Shown here: piece by piece, positions 30,170 to 41,600 of the stretch | Layout: every line of letters begins with the position of its first letter | How positions within the stretch are numbered: the stretch's first letter is position 1 | Assembly: GCA_946624935.1 (NCBI GenBank) | Contig: CAMOSN010000003.1 | Span: 1 to 64,000 of the forward strand | Direction: 5' to 3' | From: an uncultured Lachnospiraceae bacterium | GTDB lineage: Bacteria > Bacillota > Clostridia > Lachnospirales > Lachnospiraceae | DNA: 64,000 bases | Made by a program: the position numbers and the translations under genes | Notes under the pieces: generated by a model | Database searches by the model: none | Seen by the model: only the letters and a program-made list of their open reading frames with translations | What the model was told of the DNA's origin: nothing

Positions 30170-30330
30170 CGCAGGGTGCCATCTGGCGCCATGGGGACAG
30201 GTTCCTTGGCTCAGCAGCGCCACGGGGACAGGTCCCTTGGCTCAATGGCTCGGCAGCTCCATGGGGGCGGGTCCCCTGGCTCAGTGGCTCGGCAGTTCCA
30301 TGGGGACGGTTCCCCTGGCCCGGCCTGTCC
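30170..30330. repeat. ~39-bp degenerate tandem repeats overlapping the 3' end of rng
   Basis: ccatggggacaggtcccttggctcagtggctcggcag-like units. Confidence 0.85.
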
Positions 30331-32056
30331 CCGATGTTCCCAGGGGATTTTCAATCTTCCTGCGGGTGAATTCCACGAGCCCAAGGCGGGTGAAATCAGG
30401 GCGTGAGCATCCCGCGGGGTCACTCTCCAGTGCCCTGGCAAGGCACTCGAGCACCTGTGCGCGGCTGCTCTCCTCCTGCATATTGATGAAGTCGGCGATG
30501 ATGATGCCGCCCAGGCTGCGGATCCGCACCTGTCTTGCGATTTCCTGCGCAGCCTCAAGGTTTGTGCGCAGATATTGCTGTTCTTTGGACAGCTTCCGGT
30601 CCGCAGAGCTGCCTTTTCCGCTGTTGACGTCGATGCTGACCAGCGCTTCGGTCTGCTCGATCACCAGAAAGCCGCCGCTTCTCAGCCATACCTTTTTCGC
30701 GAGCGCCTTTTCCAGCCTTGAGTCCAGGCTGAAAAGTGCGCGCAGGCTGATCATGGGGTCGTGGTGGCAGGAAAGCATCGGTTTTAGCTGCGGCAGGTTT
30801 TCCTCCAGATATTCCCCGGCTGTTTCGAAGAGTGCCTCCTCGGTCACGATCTTCCCGATTCTTTCAGCACGAAGTGCCCGAAGACGTTCCAGCCATACAG
30901 CGTGCGACGTGCGCAGCGGGCATGGTACCTGCTGGTGCTCTGCTCTGCGGCACATCGACACAAGTGCTTCCCGCAGATTCATGATCTCCGTCAGAACCTC
31001 ATCCTCCCCCGCTGCCGCTGCATTCGTGCGGATAACAATGTGAAGAGAGCGCTCCTTCCTGCCTGCGGTCTGCCCGGAGCTCATGCACTCTTCCGCATGC
31101 TCCTGCTGTACGCTGTTCATGACCTCTCCGGCCTGCCCCCTCTGTTCAGTACGCATGTGCTTTCCGGCCTGCTCCCTCTGTTCAGTACGCATGTGTTCTT
31201 CGACTTGCTCCTGCTGTGCAGTACACATGTGCTCTCTGACCAGATTCCTCAGGTGCGCGCGCACCTCGGAGTCGAGCTTTCTCGAAACCGAGATTTCGCA
31301 ACACGCTTCCCAACTGCAGCTGCCGCTGCTGTTCCCGCGGGGGGGCCCGTCGATGTTCCCGTCGAAGCTCCCACCGTCGTTTCCGTCGCTGTTCCCGCCG
31401 TTGTTCCCGTCGCTGTTCCCGCCGTTGTTCCCGTCGCTGTTCCCGCCGTTGTTCCCGTCGAAGCTCTCACCGTCGTTTCCGCCGCTGCTTCCATCGCTAT
31501 GCCCGCGGCTGTCACATTTCTGCCCACCGTCAGGTGCTTCGCTCTTCTGCCCGGAGAATCCCACGACGGCATAGCTGCCGGCGATTTCGACCTGTCCGGA
31601 GAAGACCGGACGTTTGGGCGGCGCGACCGGCTTGATCAGCTGCACGATCAGCTCATCGTCCGGACGGATCTCATTTTTTCGAGACCGGTGCAGGAATACG
31701 GCATTCCTGCAGGTATCCAGTTGAAGGTATCCGATTTTCCCGGCGGCATAGCGGATAAACGCTGCACCGAGTGAAGGCATCACCTTCTCCACACGTGCCG
31801 CGTACACATCCCCGACGCTTTCCCCGGACTGGCGCAGAGCGTCTGCATGGATCTGCCAGGTTTCCCCTGCAGCGTTAATCAGGAAGGACAGTACCTGTCC
31901 TTCCTGAAGTGTCATGACATACGTATCTTTCTGATCAGAGGGAAGTCTCTCAGGGGAGGTAAGCTTCCCGGACAGGGAAACGTTCTGTGGCGTGCTGTTT
32001 TTCTGCGGACACGGACAGAATGTTTCGCCTGTTGTCATCATTTTTTCATTATCCAT
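30281..32056 (-). CDS. rng: Ribonuclease E/G family protein with repeat insertions
   Basis: GDVYAARVEKVMPSLGAAFIRYAAGKIGYLQ (S1), TEALVSIDVNSGKGS, RSLGGIIIADFINMQ, GLVEFTRRK. Confidence 0.93.
   Translation of the reverse strand: MDNEKMMTTGETFCPCPQKNSTPQNVSLSGKLTSPERLPSDQKDTYVMTLQEGQVLSFLINAAGETWQIHADALRQSGESVGDVYAARVEKVMPSLGAAFIRYAAGKIGYLQLDTCRNAVFLHRSRKNEIRPDDELIVQLIKPVAPPKRPVFSGQVEIAGSYAVVGFSGQKSEAPDGGQKCDSRGHSDGSSGGNDGESFDGNNGGNSDGNNGGNSDGNNGGNSDGNDGGSFDGNIDGPPRGNSSGSCSWEACCEISVSRKLDSEVRAHLRNLVREHMCTAQQEQVEEHMRTEQREQAGKHMRTEQRGQAGEVMNSVQQEHAEECMSSGQTAGRKERSLHIVIRTNAAAAGEDEVLTEIMNLREALVSMCRRAEHQQVPCPLRTSHAVWLERLRALRAERIGKIVTEEALFETAGEYLEENLPQLKPMLSCHHDPMISLRALFSLDSRLEKALAKKVWLRSGGFLVIEQTEALVSIDVNSGKGSSADRKLSKEQQYLRTNLEAAQEIARQVRIRSLGGIIIADFINMQEESSRAQVLECLARALESDPAGCSRPDFTRLGLVEFTRRKIENPLGTSGTGRARGTVPMELPSH
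31100..31470. repeat. In-frame tandem repeats in rng: (SDGNNGGN)n, 24 bp, and EHMRTEQREQAG-type, 36 bp
   Basis: Translation FDGNNGGNSDGNNGGNSDGNNGGNSDGND and EHMCTAQQEQVEEHMRTEQREQAGKHMRTEQRGQAG. Confidence 0.93.
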
Positions 32057-32094
32057 CCGGATATTTTCTCCATCTGCTGTATTTCTACTGCAGT

Positions 32095-32220
32095 TTATGC
32101 TTTTCGCAGTATGTGCTTTTCGCAGCTGGCACCATTCGTAGTTGCGCTATTCGCAGTTGCACCTTATTCGCAGTTGCATCCATTCGCAGCTGGCACCATT
32201 CGCAGTTACACCATTTACAG
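32095..32220. repeat. ~16-bp imperfect tandem repeat upstream of rng
   Basis: Repeated cgcagttgcaccatt-like units, about 8. Confidence 0.8.
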
Positions 32221-32248
32221 GCTGCTCCAGCTTCGTACATGCTCAGCC

Positions 32249-33178
32249 CTACATTGCGCCAAGCGAACACAGCGTTCCGTCCTGCATGGTTGCGTAAAGC
32301 TCCAGTCGTGTAACTGTGACGGCAAACGGATCCTTCTCATATCCGACAAAGTCGTAGAAGGCATCGATGACCTGTTCCGGCTTGAGGTTGGCTGCGCTGC
32401 CGGTGGCAAGTCGCATGTAGATCACCGGGAACGGAGTGGCTGCATGAATCTGCAGGTCTCTGGCGGCGCTTTCAGCAGAAAGCTCAAAGGGAGCGTCCAA
32501 TGCGATCCTCATGATCATGGGACGGATATCGGCTTCCTTCGTTCCTTTTTTGGTTTCCTTCTGTATCAGGATGGATGGCTGCGCCAGGAAGCGGTCCCAA
32601 AGCTGCTGCCATGCTTCGGTACACTCCTGCGTTTCCGCATTTGCCGCCTTCTTCGGCGCGTGCCCTTCGCGCACACGCACTGCATAGTCAGCAGCTGTCA
32701 CCAGGGACATGGCCTTGCTGGCTCTCCCATCAGGAATGGGCCGCATGTCCAGAAATTCAATTCCTTCGACGCTTGCTGCATTCATCCGTTTCAGCATTTC
32801 CCGCACGAAAGCGGCATCTGCTGCATCGATATCCTTCATAATGCCGGTACCATTCTGCTCATTTTCCTGCGGCTTACTCTGCAGCGTCTCCTGCTTCTCT
32901 GCCTGCGGCTTCCCCTGCAGCGTCTCCTGGTTCTCTGCCTGCGGCTTCCCCTGGGCAGAACCCTGTACATTCAGCTGAATATCGGCATATTCGCTCATTC
33001 CTTCCGCGCCCAATCCCAGCGGCGCCGCGAACGAAAGGATCATGTGCGGGCTCATTCCTTCCGAGAAGGCAATGTCGATATCGGCTCTGCGGAAGACCTT
33101 CTGGAAGAAGCGCATGACATCCAGGTGCCCGATGAATTTCATGACCCCGTATTTGGCAAATTTAATGCGCATTTTCAT
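32249..33178 (-). CDS. TIGR03936/DUF2344 radical-SAM-associated protein
   Basis: MKMRIKFAKYGVMKFIGHLDVMRFFQKVFRRADIDIAFSEGMSPHMILSFAAPLGLG. Confidence 0.92.
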   Translation of the reverse strand: MKMRIKFAKYGVMKFIGHLDVMRFFQKVFRRADIDIAFSEGMSPHMILSFAAPLGLGAEGMSEYADIQLNVQGSAQGKPQAENQETLQGKPQAEKQETLQSKPQENEQNGTGIMKDIDAADAAFVREMLKRMNAASVEGIEFLDMRPIPDGRASKAMSLVTAADYAVRVREGHAPKKAANAETQECTEAWQQLWDRFLAQPSILIQKETKKGTKEADIRPMIMRIALDAPFELSAESAARDLQIHAATPFPVIYMRLATGSAANLKPEQVIDAFYDFVGYEKDPFAVTVTRLELYATMQDGTLCSLGAM

Positions 33179-35030
33179 AGCACACACCTCCTCCGAACGT
33201 TTTCGCACCGCAGCCGGAGCAGCCCGCGCGGCAGTTCGGCGTTGTCTTTGCCTCATGTGCACGGTTCCACTCCCGGCGCAGAAACGCTTTTGTCACGCCG
33301 ATGTCAATGAAATCCCATGGGAAGATCTCCTCCTCGTCCCGCTCGCGAAGGGTGTAGAAGTCCATGTCGATCCCGGTGTTTTCAAAGGCCTGCAGCCAAC
33401 GGCTGTAATCCCAGAACTCGGTCCAGGCATCATAAAGTGCGCCAAGGCGATAGGCCTCCTCCAGGACCGCCGCGCATTTGCGGTCGCCCCGGGCGAAGAA
33501 GCCTTCGAGCACGGTTTCATCTGCCTGATGATACATATAGCGGATGCTCTTGCGATTGAGCATTTGCTGCACCTCGGCATTGACCGTACGGGCATCCTCC
33601 AGATACTCTTCCGGCCGGAACATTTTTTCCCACTGAAACGGTGTAAAGGGCTTGGGCACGAAGAAGGACGTGCTCACGGTCACCTGACACTTGCCCACAC
33701 GCTTTTCCTTCGGCACCTCATCGTAATAAGCCGCGGCGATCTCATTCGCCAGATGCGCGATGGCTTTGCGGTCCTCCTCCTGTTCGGAGGGCAGGCCGAG
33801 CATAAAATAAAGCTTCACCTTGCTCCAGCCGCCGCGGAAGGCTTCGCGGGCGCCGTGCAGGATCACCTCCTCGGTGAGTCCCTTATTGATCACGTCACGC
33901 ATACGCTGCGATCCGGCTTCGGGGGCGAAGGTCAGGCTGCTCTTGCGCACATCCTGCACCCTGCTCATTACATCCAGCGAGAATGCGTCGATTCGCAGGG
34001 ACGGCAGCTGGATGTTGATGTTCTGCCCGGCGTACTGATCGATCAGATAATTCACGATCTCCCCGATTCCGGAATAGTCGCTGGAGGAGAGGGAGCTCAG
34101 GGAGATTTCATCCTGCCCAGTGCGCTCGATCATCTCGTCGGCATACTGTTTCAGCGTTTCCACACTGCGTTCACGAACCGGACGGTAGAGCATGCCGGCC
34201 TGGCAGAAGCGGCAGCCGCGGATGCAGCCGCGCTGAATCTCCAGCGTCACCCGGTCCTGTGTCACCTTGATGAACGGCACCAGCGGCGAGGTGGGATAGG
34301 TCGTGTGGTCAAGATCCATCACGATCTGCTTGCGCACCTTTGCAGGCACATCTGCGTATTTCGGTGTGAAGGACGCGATCGTCCCATCCTCTTTGTATGT
34401 GACATCATACATTGCCGGAACATAGATCCCCTCGATGGAGGCAGCCGCGCGCAGGAACTGCATGCGGGAAGCCCCCTCCCGCTTCATCTTTTTATAAAGA
34501 TCCAGAAGGGCTCCGTACACCGTCTCCCCCTCGCCGATATAAAACAGATCGAAGAACGGCGCCAGAGGCTCGGGATTGTAGGTGCAGGGGCCGCCGCCGA
34601 TCACGATCGGATCGTCCTCCCCGCGCTCCTGTGCATGCAGTGCGATCCCGGACAGGTCCAGGATCTGCAGGATGTTGGTATAGCACATCTCGTACTGGAT
34701 CGTGATCCCCAGGAAATCAAATTCCTTCACCGGATCCTGGGATTCCAGCGCAAACAGCGGAATATGGTCCCTGCGCATGATCCGGTCCAGATCCACCCAC
34801 GGGGAATACACACGCTCACACCAGGTATCCTCCCTCCGGTTGAACATGTCATAAAGAATCTGGATGCCCAGATGTGACATTCCGATCTCATAAACATCCG
34901 GGAAACACATTGCAAAACGCACCTCCACCTCGGAGGCGTTCTTCATCACGGCACCCGGCTCCCCGCCGATATACCGCGCCGGCTTCTCCACCGACAGTAA
35001 AATCTCATCACTAAGCGCAAGCTTCCGCAT
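33162..35030 (-). CDS. TIGR03960-type B12-binding-domain radical SAM protein
   Basis: EIQRGCIRGCRFCQAGMLYRPVRERS (CxxxCxxC), YEIGMSHLGIQILYDMFN. Confidence 0.93.
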   Translation of the reverse strand: MRKLALSDEILLSVEKPARYIGGEPGAVMKNASEVEVRFAMCFPDVYEIGMSHLGIQILYDMFNRREDTWCERVYSPWVDLDRIMRRDHIPLFALESQDPVKEFDFLGITIQYEMCYTNILQILDLSGIALHAQERGEDDPIVIGGGPCTYNPEPLAPFFDLFYIGEGETVYGALLDLYKKMKREGASRMQFLRAAASIEGIYVPAMYDVTYKEDGTIASFTPKYADVPAKVRKQIVMDLDHTTYPTSPLVPFIKVTQDRVTLEIQRGCIRGCRFCQAGMLYRPVRERSVETLKQYADEMIERTGQDEISLSSLSSSDYSGIGEIVNYLIDQYAGQNINIQLPSLRIDAFSLDVMSRVQDVRKSSLTFAPEAGSQRMRDVINKGLTEEVILHGAREAFRGGWSKVKLYFMLGLPSEQEEDRKAIAHLANEIAAAYYDEVPKEKRVGKCQVTVSTSFFVPKPFTPFQWEKMFRPEEYLEDARTVNAEVQQMLNRKSIRYMYHQADETVLEGFFARGDRKCAAVLEEAYRLGALYDAWTEFWDYSRWLQAFENTGIDMDFYTLRERDEEEIFPWDFIDIGVTKAFLRREWNRAHEAKTTPNCRAGCSGCGAKTFGGGVCYENAH

Positions 35031-35281
35031 TCGCACACTCCTGTTATATTCTTCCGGGCCATGGGGACAGGTCCGCCGGCTCTCGAACATGACTCCGGTA
35101 CACTTGAAATGGAATAGTCGGCTTAATCCCGAGAAAGATTTTTTGGAGCACAGCCGAAAAATCAGACAGGGATTGTGACCGTTCATCAGGAGACAGTGTA
35201 CGGAAAAACCTTCCGCAGAGCTCCTGCTGATTTTTAGTATTTTATGAAGATTCCCAGCAAGTGTCAACCCTCAAACAAGAG

Positions 35282-35314
35282 CAAACAGACGTCTCAATTT
35301 GAGACGTCTGTTTG
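35282..35314. repeat. Near-perfect 33-nt palindrome (16-bp arms, 1-nt centre)
   Basis: CAAACAGACGTCTCAA-T-TTGAGACGTCTGTTTG. Confidence 0.95.
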
Positions 35315-35320
35315 AGGCAA

Positions 35321-35353
35321 CGGAAGGCCCTTTCGGGCCTCCGTGTTTTGTTT
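35321..35353 (+). terminator. Hairpin with T-run, terminator-like
   Basis: CGGAAGGCCC-TTTC-GGGCCTCCG then TGTTTTGTTT on plus strand. Confidence 0.55.
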
Positions 35354-35535
35354 CAGGTGCGCAGTTCGTCTACGTTGATCCCGAGTTTCTGCAGTGATGC
35401 GCCGATGCTCTGAAGTTTGTCATCGAGAACGCTGTAGATCCCATCTTCGGGCAGATCCTTGCGTAAGTACCAGAGATCCTTAAACATTTGTATTTTGCCG
35501 TTTATCTTCTCATCCTCTGTCATGGTTTCTCTCAT
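35353..35535 (-). CDS. Small conserved-looking hypothetical protein (60 aa)
   Basis: ORF with RBS-like aaggagg upstream; no family recognised. Confidence 0.6.
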   Translation of the reverse strand: MRETMTEDEKINGKIQMFKDLWYLRKDLPEDGIYSVLDDKLQSIGASLQKLGINVDELRT

Positions 35536-35637
35536 TTCATCACCTCCTTAAAGGAGAATATTTCACTTTTCTTCGCTTATGTCTATGTTCTATTTATATG
35601 TAACTAATTCATATGTGATGTCCACAGCATGCTGCAT

Positions 35638-38600
35638 TTATTCTGCGGTGTTTTTCACTCTACGGTGCAGAAGAATCCCCAGGATGACGAGCAGGGACAG
35701 CAGTGCAGCTGTGACCGGGCCAACGGGGTCGGTGTCGTCGCCGGTGCGGGGCGCGGTCTGGCCTGCGGAGGTGCCTCCGCCGGTTTTTCCGGTCTCGGGC
35801 TGTTTTTCTTTTTCACCTTCTCCACTCTTTTTCTCGTCGTTTCCGTCCTTTTCTCCGGGCAGATCCTCCAGTGGCTTGTCCTTCATCTCGACCTTCTGGA
35901 TCTCTCCGGTGTCCTTCACCTCGAAGGGAACCGTTTCGGCTACCTCATAGCCCTTCGGGGCGGTGATCTCGGTCAGGGTGTATTTTCCGACCGGAAGGCG
36001 CTCGATCATGTGCGGCTTTTTCGTGGTGGTCCATTTTTCGATGACCTTCCCTTTGCTGTCGCGCACCTCGAGCACGGCTCCGGGCACCGGCTTTCCGTTC
36101 GTCAGGTCGGTTTTGGAGATCTGCACCTTCAGCGGGGCGTCATGCATTTCCACCTTTGTGACTTTGTAGTCGCCGCGGCTGCACTTTTTCACCTGGAACG
36201 TCACGCTCTCGGCGGTGGCGTATCCAGCCGGGGCTGTGACCTCCGTCAGGGTGTAGGTGCCGCTTTCCAGCTTCAGGGTGTGCGGCTTTTTGCCGGAGGT
36301 CCAGTGCTCGATGACCTTTCCTTTTTCATCCTTCAGGCTCATCTGGGCGCCGGGAAGCTCCTCGCCGCCTTTTCCGTTCACGATCGCTCGCTTGGAAATC
36401 TCTACCTCACGGAAGGGTGCGTCGTACATGGTCACTGATTGGATCTTTCCGGTATCCTTCACTTCGAAGGCAATGGTCTCGGCCGTTTCGTATCCATCCG
36501 GCGCCGTGATTTCCGTCAGCGTGTACAGGCCCACCGGGATCCGCTCGATCTCATGGGGCTTCTTTCCCGAGATCCATTGATCGATCACATTTCCATCCGC
36601 ATCCCGGATCTCCATCTTCGCCCCGGGAAGTTCCTCGCTGTTTCCACCTGCTACCAGGTCCTTTTTCGAGATGCGCAGCTGCGTCGGGGCATCCTCCATG
36701 ATCATCTCCGTGTCGGTTCCGTCGTTCTTCACCTCAAAGGTAATGGAAGAGGCTGTCGCATATCCCGGCGCGGGAATGACTTCTGTAAGCACATAGGTAT
36801 GGCCAGTAACCAGTCCGCTGACCGGATGCGGTGTCTTCGCGGAAACCCAGGTATCCACGGTCTCGCCGGTGTCTTTGATTGTCACCTGCAGAGAAGCCCC
36901 TTCGATCTCGGGGCCGCCGGCGATCTCCGCCTTTGTCACCCGCACCTGCTTATCCTTCATGACGATCTTCTGGTCGGCAAAGTCATCGGCGGCGGTAAAC
37001 TCAATCGTCTCGGAGGTACGCACATATCCCTCAGGGGCGGTCTCCTCGGTGAGCAGATAGGTCTCTCCTACGCTCAGGCCGCTGACCGGATGCGGCGTGT
37101 CCCCGGACACCCAGTGATCGCACACGGCTCCGGTCGTTTTTGCCGTCACAGTCAAAGTTGCACCGGGAAGCTCCCTTTCTCCGGTCACATCGCTCTTGGT
37201 GATCATCACCTGTTTGTTGATGAGCGTGATCGGATGATCATCGGCCGAGAGGTCCGTTGTGACGGTAAATTCCACCGGAGCTGCGAGCACATAGCCCTTC
37301 GGTGCCTTCGTCTCCACCAGCACATATGTACGCCCGGTCTGCAGACCGTTCACCGGATGCACCTCGCCGCCGGATACCCAGCGGTCCACGCTCTTGCCGC
37401 TTTCCTTGTCCACGACCTCCAGATGTGCACCTGCCAGCGCATGGATCCCGGAATCGGTTTTGAGCACCAGCTGCTGCTTGTCCACCAGCACGACCGTCTG
37501 ATCGACACCATCATCTGTTACGGTGAAGTCGACACTCTGCGCGAGGACATACCCTTCTGCCGCGACGACCTCGGTGAGCCGGTAGCTGCTGCCGACGATC
37601 AGGCCCTCCACCTCATGCGGTTTTGTGGTGCTGACCCACTGATCCACCGGTGTGTCGGAAACATAACTTTCCCCGTCATGATCATGCAGCTCGTACACCG
37701 CCAGCGTGGCGCCGGGCACCTCCTGCCCCATCACGTCTGTCTTGCGCACGATCACCTTTTTATCCGTCATTTTTTCACTGCACAGTACATCCGTCGCCGT
37801 GACGGTAAACGGTATGTCGGTTGCTACGGTGTAGCCGGCCGCGGGGGCCTCCTCGTGCAGCACATAGCCGCCGGGCACAAGTCGGTTGATCCGGTGCGGT
37901 GTGACGGAGCTGGTCCATGCCTCCACGATCTCGCCTGCGCTATTGCGCACCTGCATCGATGCGCCGGGAAGCTCAGTGCCGCCCATCGACTGTTTGGAGA
38001 AATTCCAGCGGGTGTAGGTGTTTTTCCAGGTGAGGGTCAGCTGCGCGCTGCCTTGCGAAGCTTCGGAATGGGCCGCATCCTGCCCGGATGTGCCGGCGCC
38101 TGCCTCGCTTCCGTCACCTGCTTCCGCGCAGCCTTCTCCTGCTCCGCTTCCGTCACCTGCTTCCACGCCGCCTTCTCCTGCTCCGCTTCCGTCACCTGCT
38201 TCCGCGCCGCCTTCTCCTGCGCCGCTTCCGCCACTTGCTTCCGTGCCGCTTTCTCCTGCGCCGCTCTCGCCTGCTCCGCTTCCGTCACCTGCTTCCGCGC
38301 CGCCTTCTCCTGCGCCGCTTCCGCCACCTGCTTCCGTGCCGCTTTCTCCTGCGCCGCTCTCGCCTGCTCCGCTTCCGCCACCTGCTTCCGCGCCGCCTTC
38401 TCCTGTGCCGCTCTCGCCTGCTCCGCTTCCGCCGCCTCCTGTAAGGTCCTCCAGGAGCTTGTCCCATTCGTCATCGTCCGCATCTTCGCCCCACGAATCA
38501 TCTGTGCCTGAACGCAGTGCTTCCGCTCCAGCGGCCTGTGCCTCCTGCTCCTGATCATTCGCAGACGAGGATACGCCGCCATCCCGGATATATCCGTTTT

Positions 38601-41600
38601 CATCCACAATGAATGTGTGCACGGTCGGATCGAGCACATAGCCCGGCAGGGTTTCGATCTCCTCGATCTGATAGGTTCCCGAAGCCAGGCGCTCGATATG
38701 GATCTGTCCGCCGTTTTCGGTGGTGTAGGTCCCGCCGGTGCAGGTATCGCCATTGTCAAACCGGGCCGATGACGCATCTCCGACTCTTGTGATGCGGAAG
38801 GTGATCCCGTCCAGTGCCGGACCGTTTTCCTCCTCGCTCCAGCCTTCTCCCTGCTCCTGCTTTTCGACCTTGAACAGGGTGAAGGTCGTAGGCTCGTTCA
38901 CGGCCTCTACAGCCGCTTTCACAAGGAGTCCGCCTTCCTCCAGCGTCTTTTCCGGGTCGAGTCCTCCGGCCTGCTCGGTGCCTACCCTGGAGTCATAGGT
39001 CAGTTCGAAGGGATAGCGGGTCTCACCATCCAAAGCATACCCCTGCGGTGCTTTGGTCTCAACTGCATAATACTTGCCCAGATACAGCTTTTCGGAGCGT
39101 CCGACGCCCTTTCCGGCGTTTCCGATGGTCACGCGTCCGGCAAGCTCGCCCTCCTTCAGCTGCAATGTTCCATCTCCGGTGCGGATATCCTCCGCCGCGT
39201 AGAGTGCAAATTCGGCGCCGTCCAACGCCTGTCCGGTGCGGGCATCACTCTTGCGGATCTCCACCAGTCCCATGGCGGCGTGGTCTGAGAACCGGTGCGA
39301 GATCATGTTCTCCCAGCTGTTGCGGGAGGTTACCTTAAAGGAAATGTCCTCATTCCAGTAATACCCCTCCGGTGCTTTCACCTCATGGACATAGTAGGTC
39401 CCATAAGGCAGACGCTGGGGCAGATACACGCCGCCGGTCTCGTCCGTCACGAAGGTGGACACCTTCTGATGTGTCTTCACATCATTCAGGGTCACCAGCT
39501 TTCCGCCTGCTGCCTTCGAAGCGCCACGATACAGCTCGAACTGCGTTCCGGCAAGCGGAATCACCTTCCCGGTCTCCTCGTCGATCTTAACGATCTGCAG
39601 GAATTCCTCCAGCGGAACATCGTTCAGGAAAATGCCGGAATACACTCTCCCGTCATACACTCCATTGGCTCCTGTTCCATCCACATAGAAGTCCTTGATC
39701 GGACTGATCCCTTCGGGGATCGTCTCCTCCACCTCATGCACTCGGTACACTCCGTAGGGGAGGCGGCCATGCGGGTAGTTCGTGCGATCCACCGTGGAAG
39801 CCCGGCCTTCGGCATCCGTGTAGATCGTCACATAAGGCTGTGATCCGCCTGCGGCTGAGCTTCCTGCGCCTGAACCACCTGCAGACGAACTACCTGCGCC
39901 TGTACCGTCCGCGGACACCAGATACAGTTCGAAGGCGATGCCCTCCAGCGGTTGAATGGCATCATCCAGATCTTCCCGCTCCTGGTAATCCTCGCTGAGG
40001 GGCGAAACCAGTTTGACCAGCTCCACATCGAAGCGGATCACGTCATCGAGTACGCCGGCATCGGGCGTGTCCTTCTCCACATGTTCCTCTGCCGTCAGGT
40101 CGGTCATCTGCCCGTCTTCCCAAATCGAAAACGTAATTATCAGATTGCGCCCGCGCAGATTGTAGCCTTCCGGCGCCCTTACCTCACGAATCCGGTAGGT
40201 GCCGTAGGGCAGAAGATCCTTCGGCGAGGTATAGGATGCATTGGCGTCGGTGACAAAGTTTTCAAGCGGAATCTTCGCGCCCGGGGCGATCGTGGTTCCA
40301 TTCACAGATACCCCGTTTTTCGATGCATTGTAAAGCTCAAACTGTGCTCCTGAGAGCTTTGCATCGCCCTGCGCACCGTTCTCTCCATATACATGATCTG
40401 CACGGAAGCCGCCGCCATCCGCATGGAGCGGGCCGTCGCTGCCATTTCCCCGGAGCAGACCGCCGCCTGCTTCTTTGAGCTCCGGCTGCCCGCCAGAAGG
40501 GCATGATGAAAAGAACAGCTCCAGATCCTGCTTCTCCAGGTGGAAGCCGCCGCGCCAGATCTTCTCGGTAAATTCATGAATCGTTTCTCCGGAGTAGTCG
40601 GCAAGGGAATCATCCTTCTCCGGAATCGTGGCGGACAGCTGCTTCTCGCTGAGTGCATAGCCCTCCGGGGCTTTTTTCTCACGCACAAGATAGCTGCCGG
40701 ACTGCAGCAGCGCACTCGTCCCGATCCCGTCTGCGCCGACGGTGATCACGTCCACGACCTGTCCCTTCGCATACGCTTTGCTGCGATCCGCCTTCGTCGT
40801 GACCGAGTAGCTGTTATTGTTGACTACTTCAAACTGTGCCCCGGCAAAGGAAGCGTCTCCCTGCGGGTTCTTTCCGGTCTGAGCATCGGTCTTCCGGATC
40901 CGGATCTTTCCATAGAAATAATCCTCTCCGATCACTTCCGAAACACCCGACTGTGTCAGACCATGCCAGGCATCCTTCGTAAAGCCGGAATAGGTGGTAA
41001 CTGCCTTATCCCCGCTTTGCGTTACACGGATCGTGATGATGTTCGGATTGATGTGCATTCCGGCGGGCGGGGCCGTCTCCGTGATCGTGTAGGTGCCCAG
41101 TGGATACACGACCTTGCCTTCGAGCCGGAAGGGCTCACCCGACACCGGGCTGGCCAGATCAAGGATGCTGCTGCCATCGCCCTTTCCGGAATCCTTTGTC
41201 ACACAGCTCCATGTGCGCTTCGGTGTCCCGGACGCGGAGGCTGCGTCATAATAGCGAATCTCAAACCTTGCGCCGGCGCTGGAGCGGTTGGATGCGGACG
41301 TTCCAGCCTTATAGATCGTCAGAGTAAGATCGCCGTACAAGGGCTGATCCTGAATCGTCACACTGTCCGAATCCCCGGTGGGAACGTTGGTTACCGTGAA
41401 GATCTTCACGTTTTCCACGGTGTTTGTTTCGGTAACCTTCACATCCGGAATGTCCGATGCGGCCTCCAGTCCCTTCGGAACATTGGTCTCCTTCACGGAA
41501 TAGGTTCCTTTCGGCACCTTCGTCACACGCGATTCTCCGTCGGCGCCGATCGTCAGCTCAAACTTCTCCTTCGTTTCCTTATTCGTCAGCACGAAGACGA

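Noticed and set aside
40440-40580. Possible frameshift in the giant adhesin (LELFFSSCPSGGQPELKEAGGGLLRGNGSDG...)
   Set aside because: Sequence looks atypical but the frame continues through normal SpaA domains on both sides; an insertion or domain variant is as likely.
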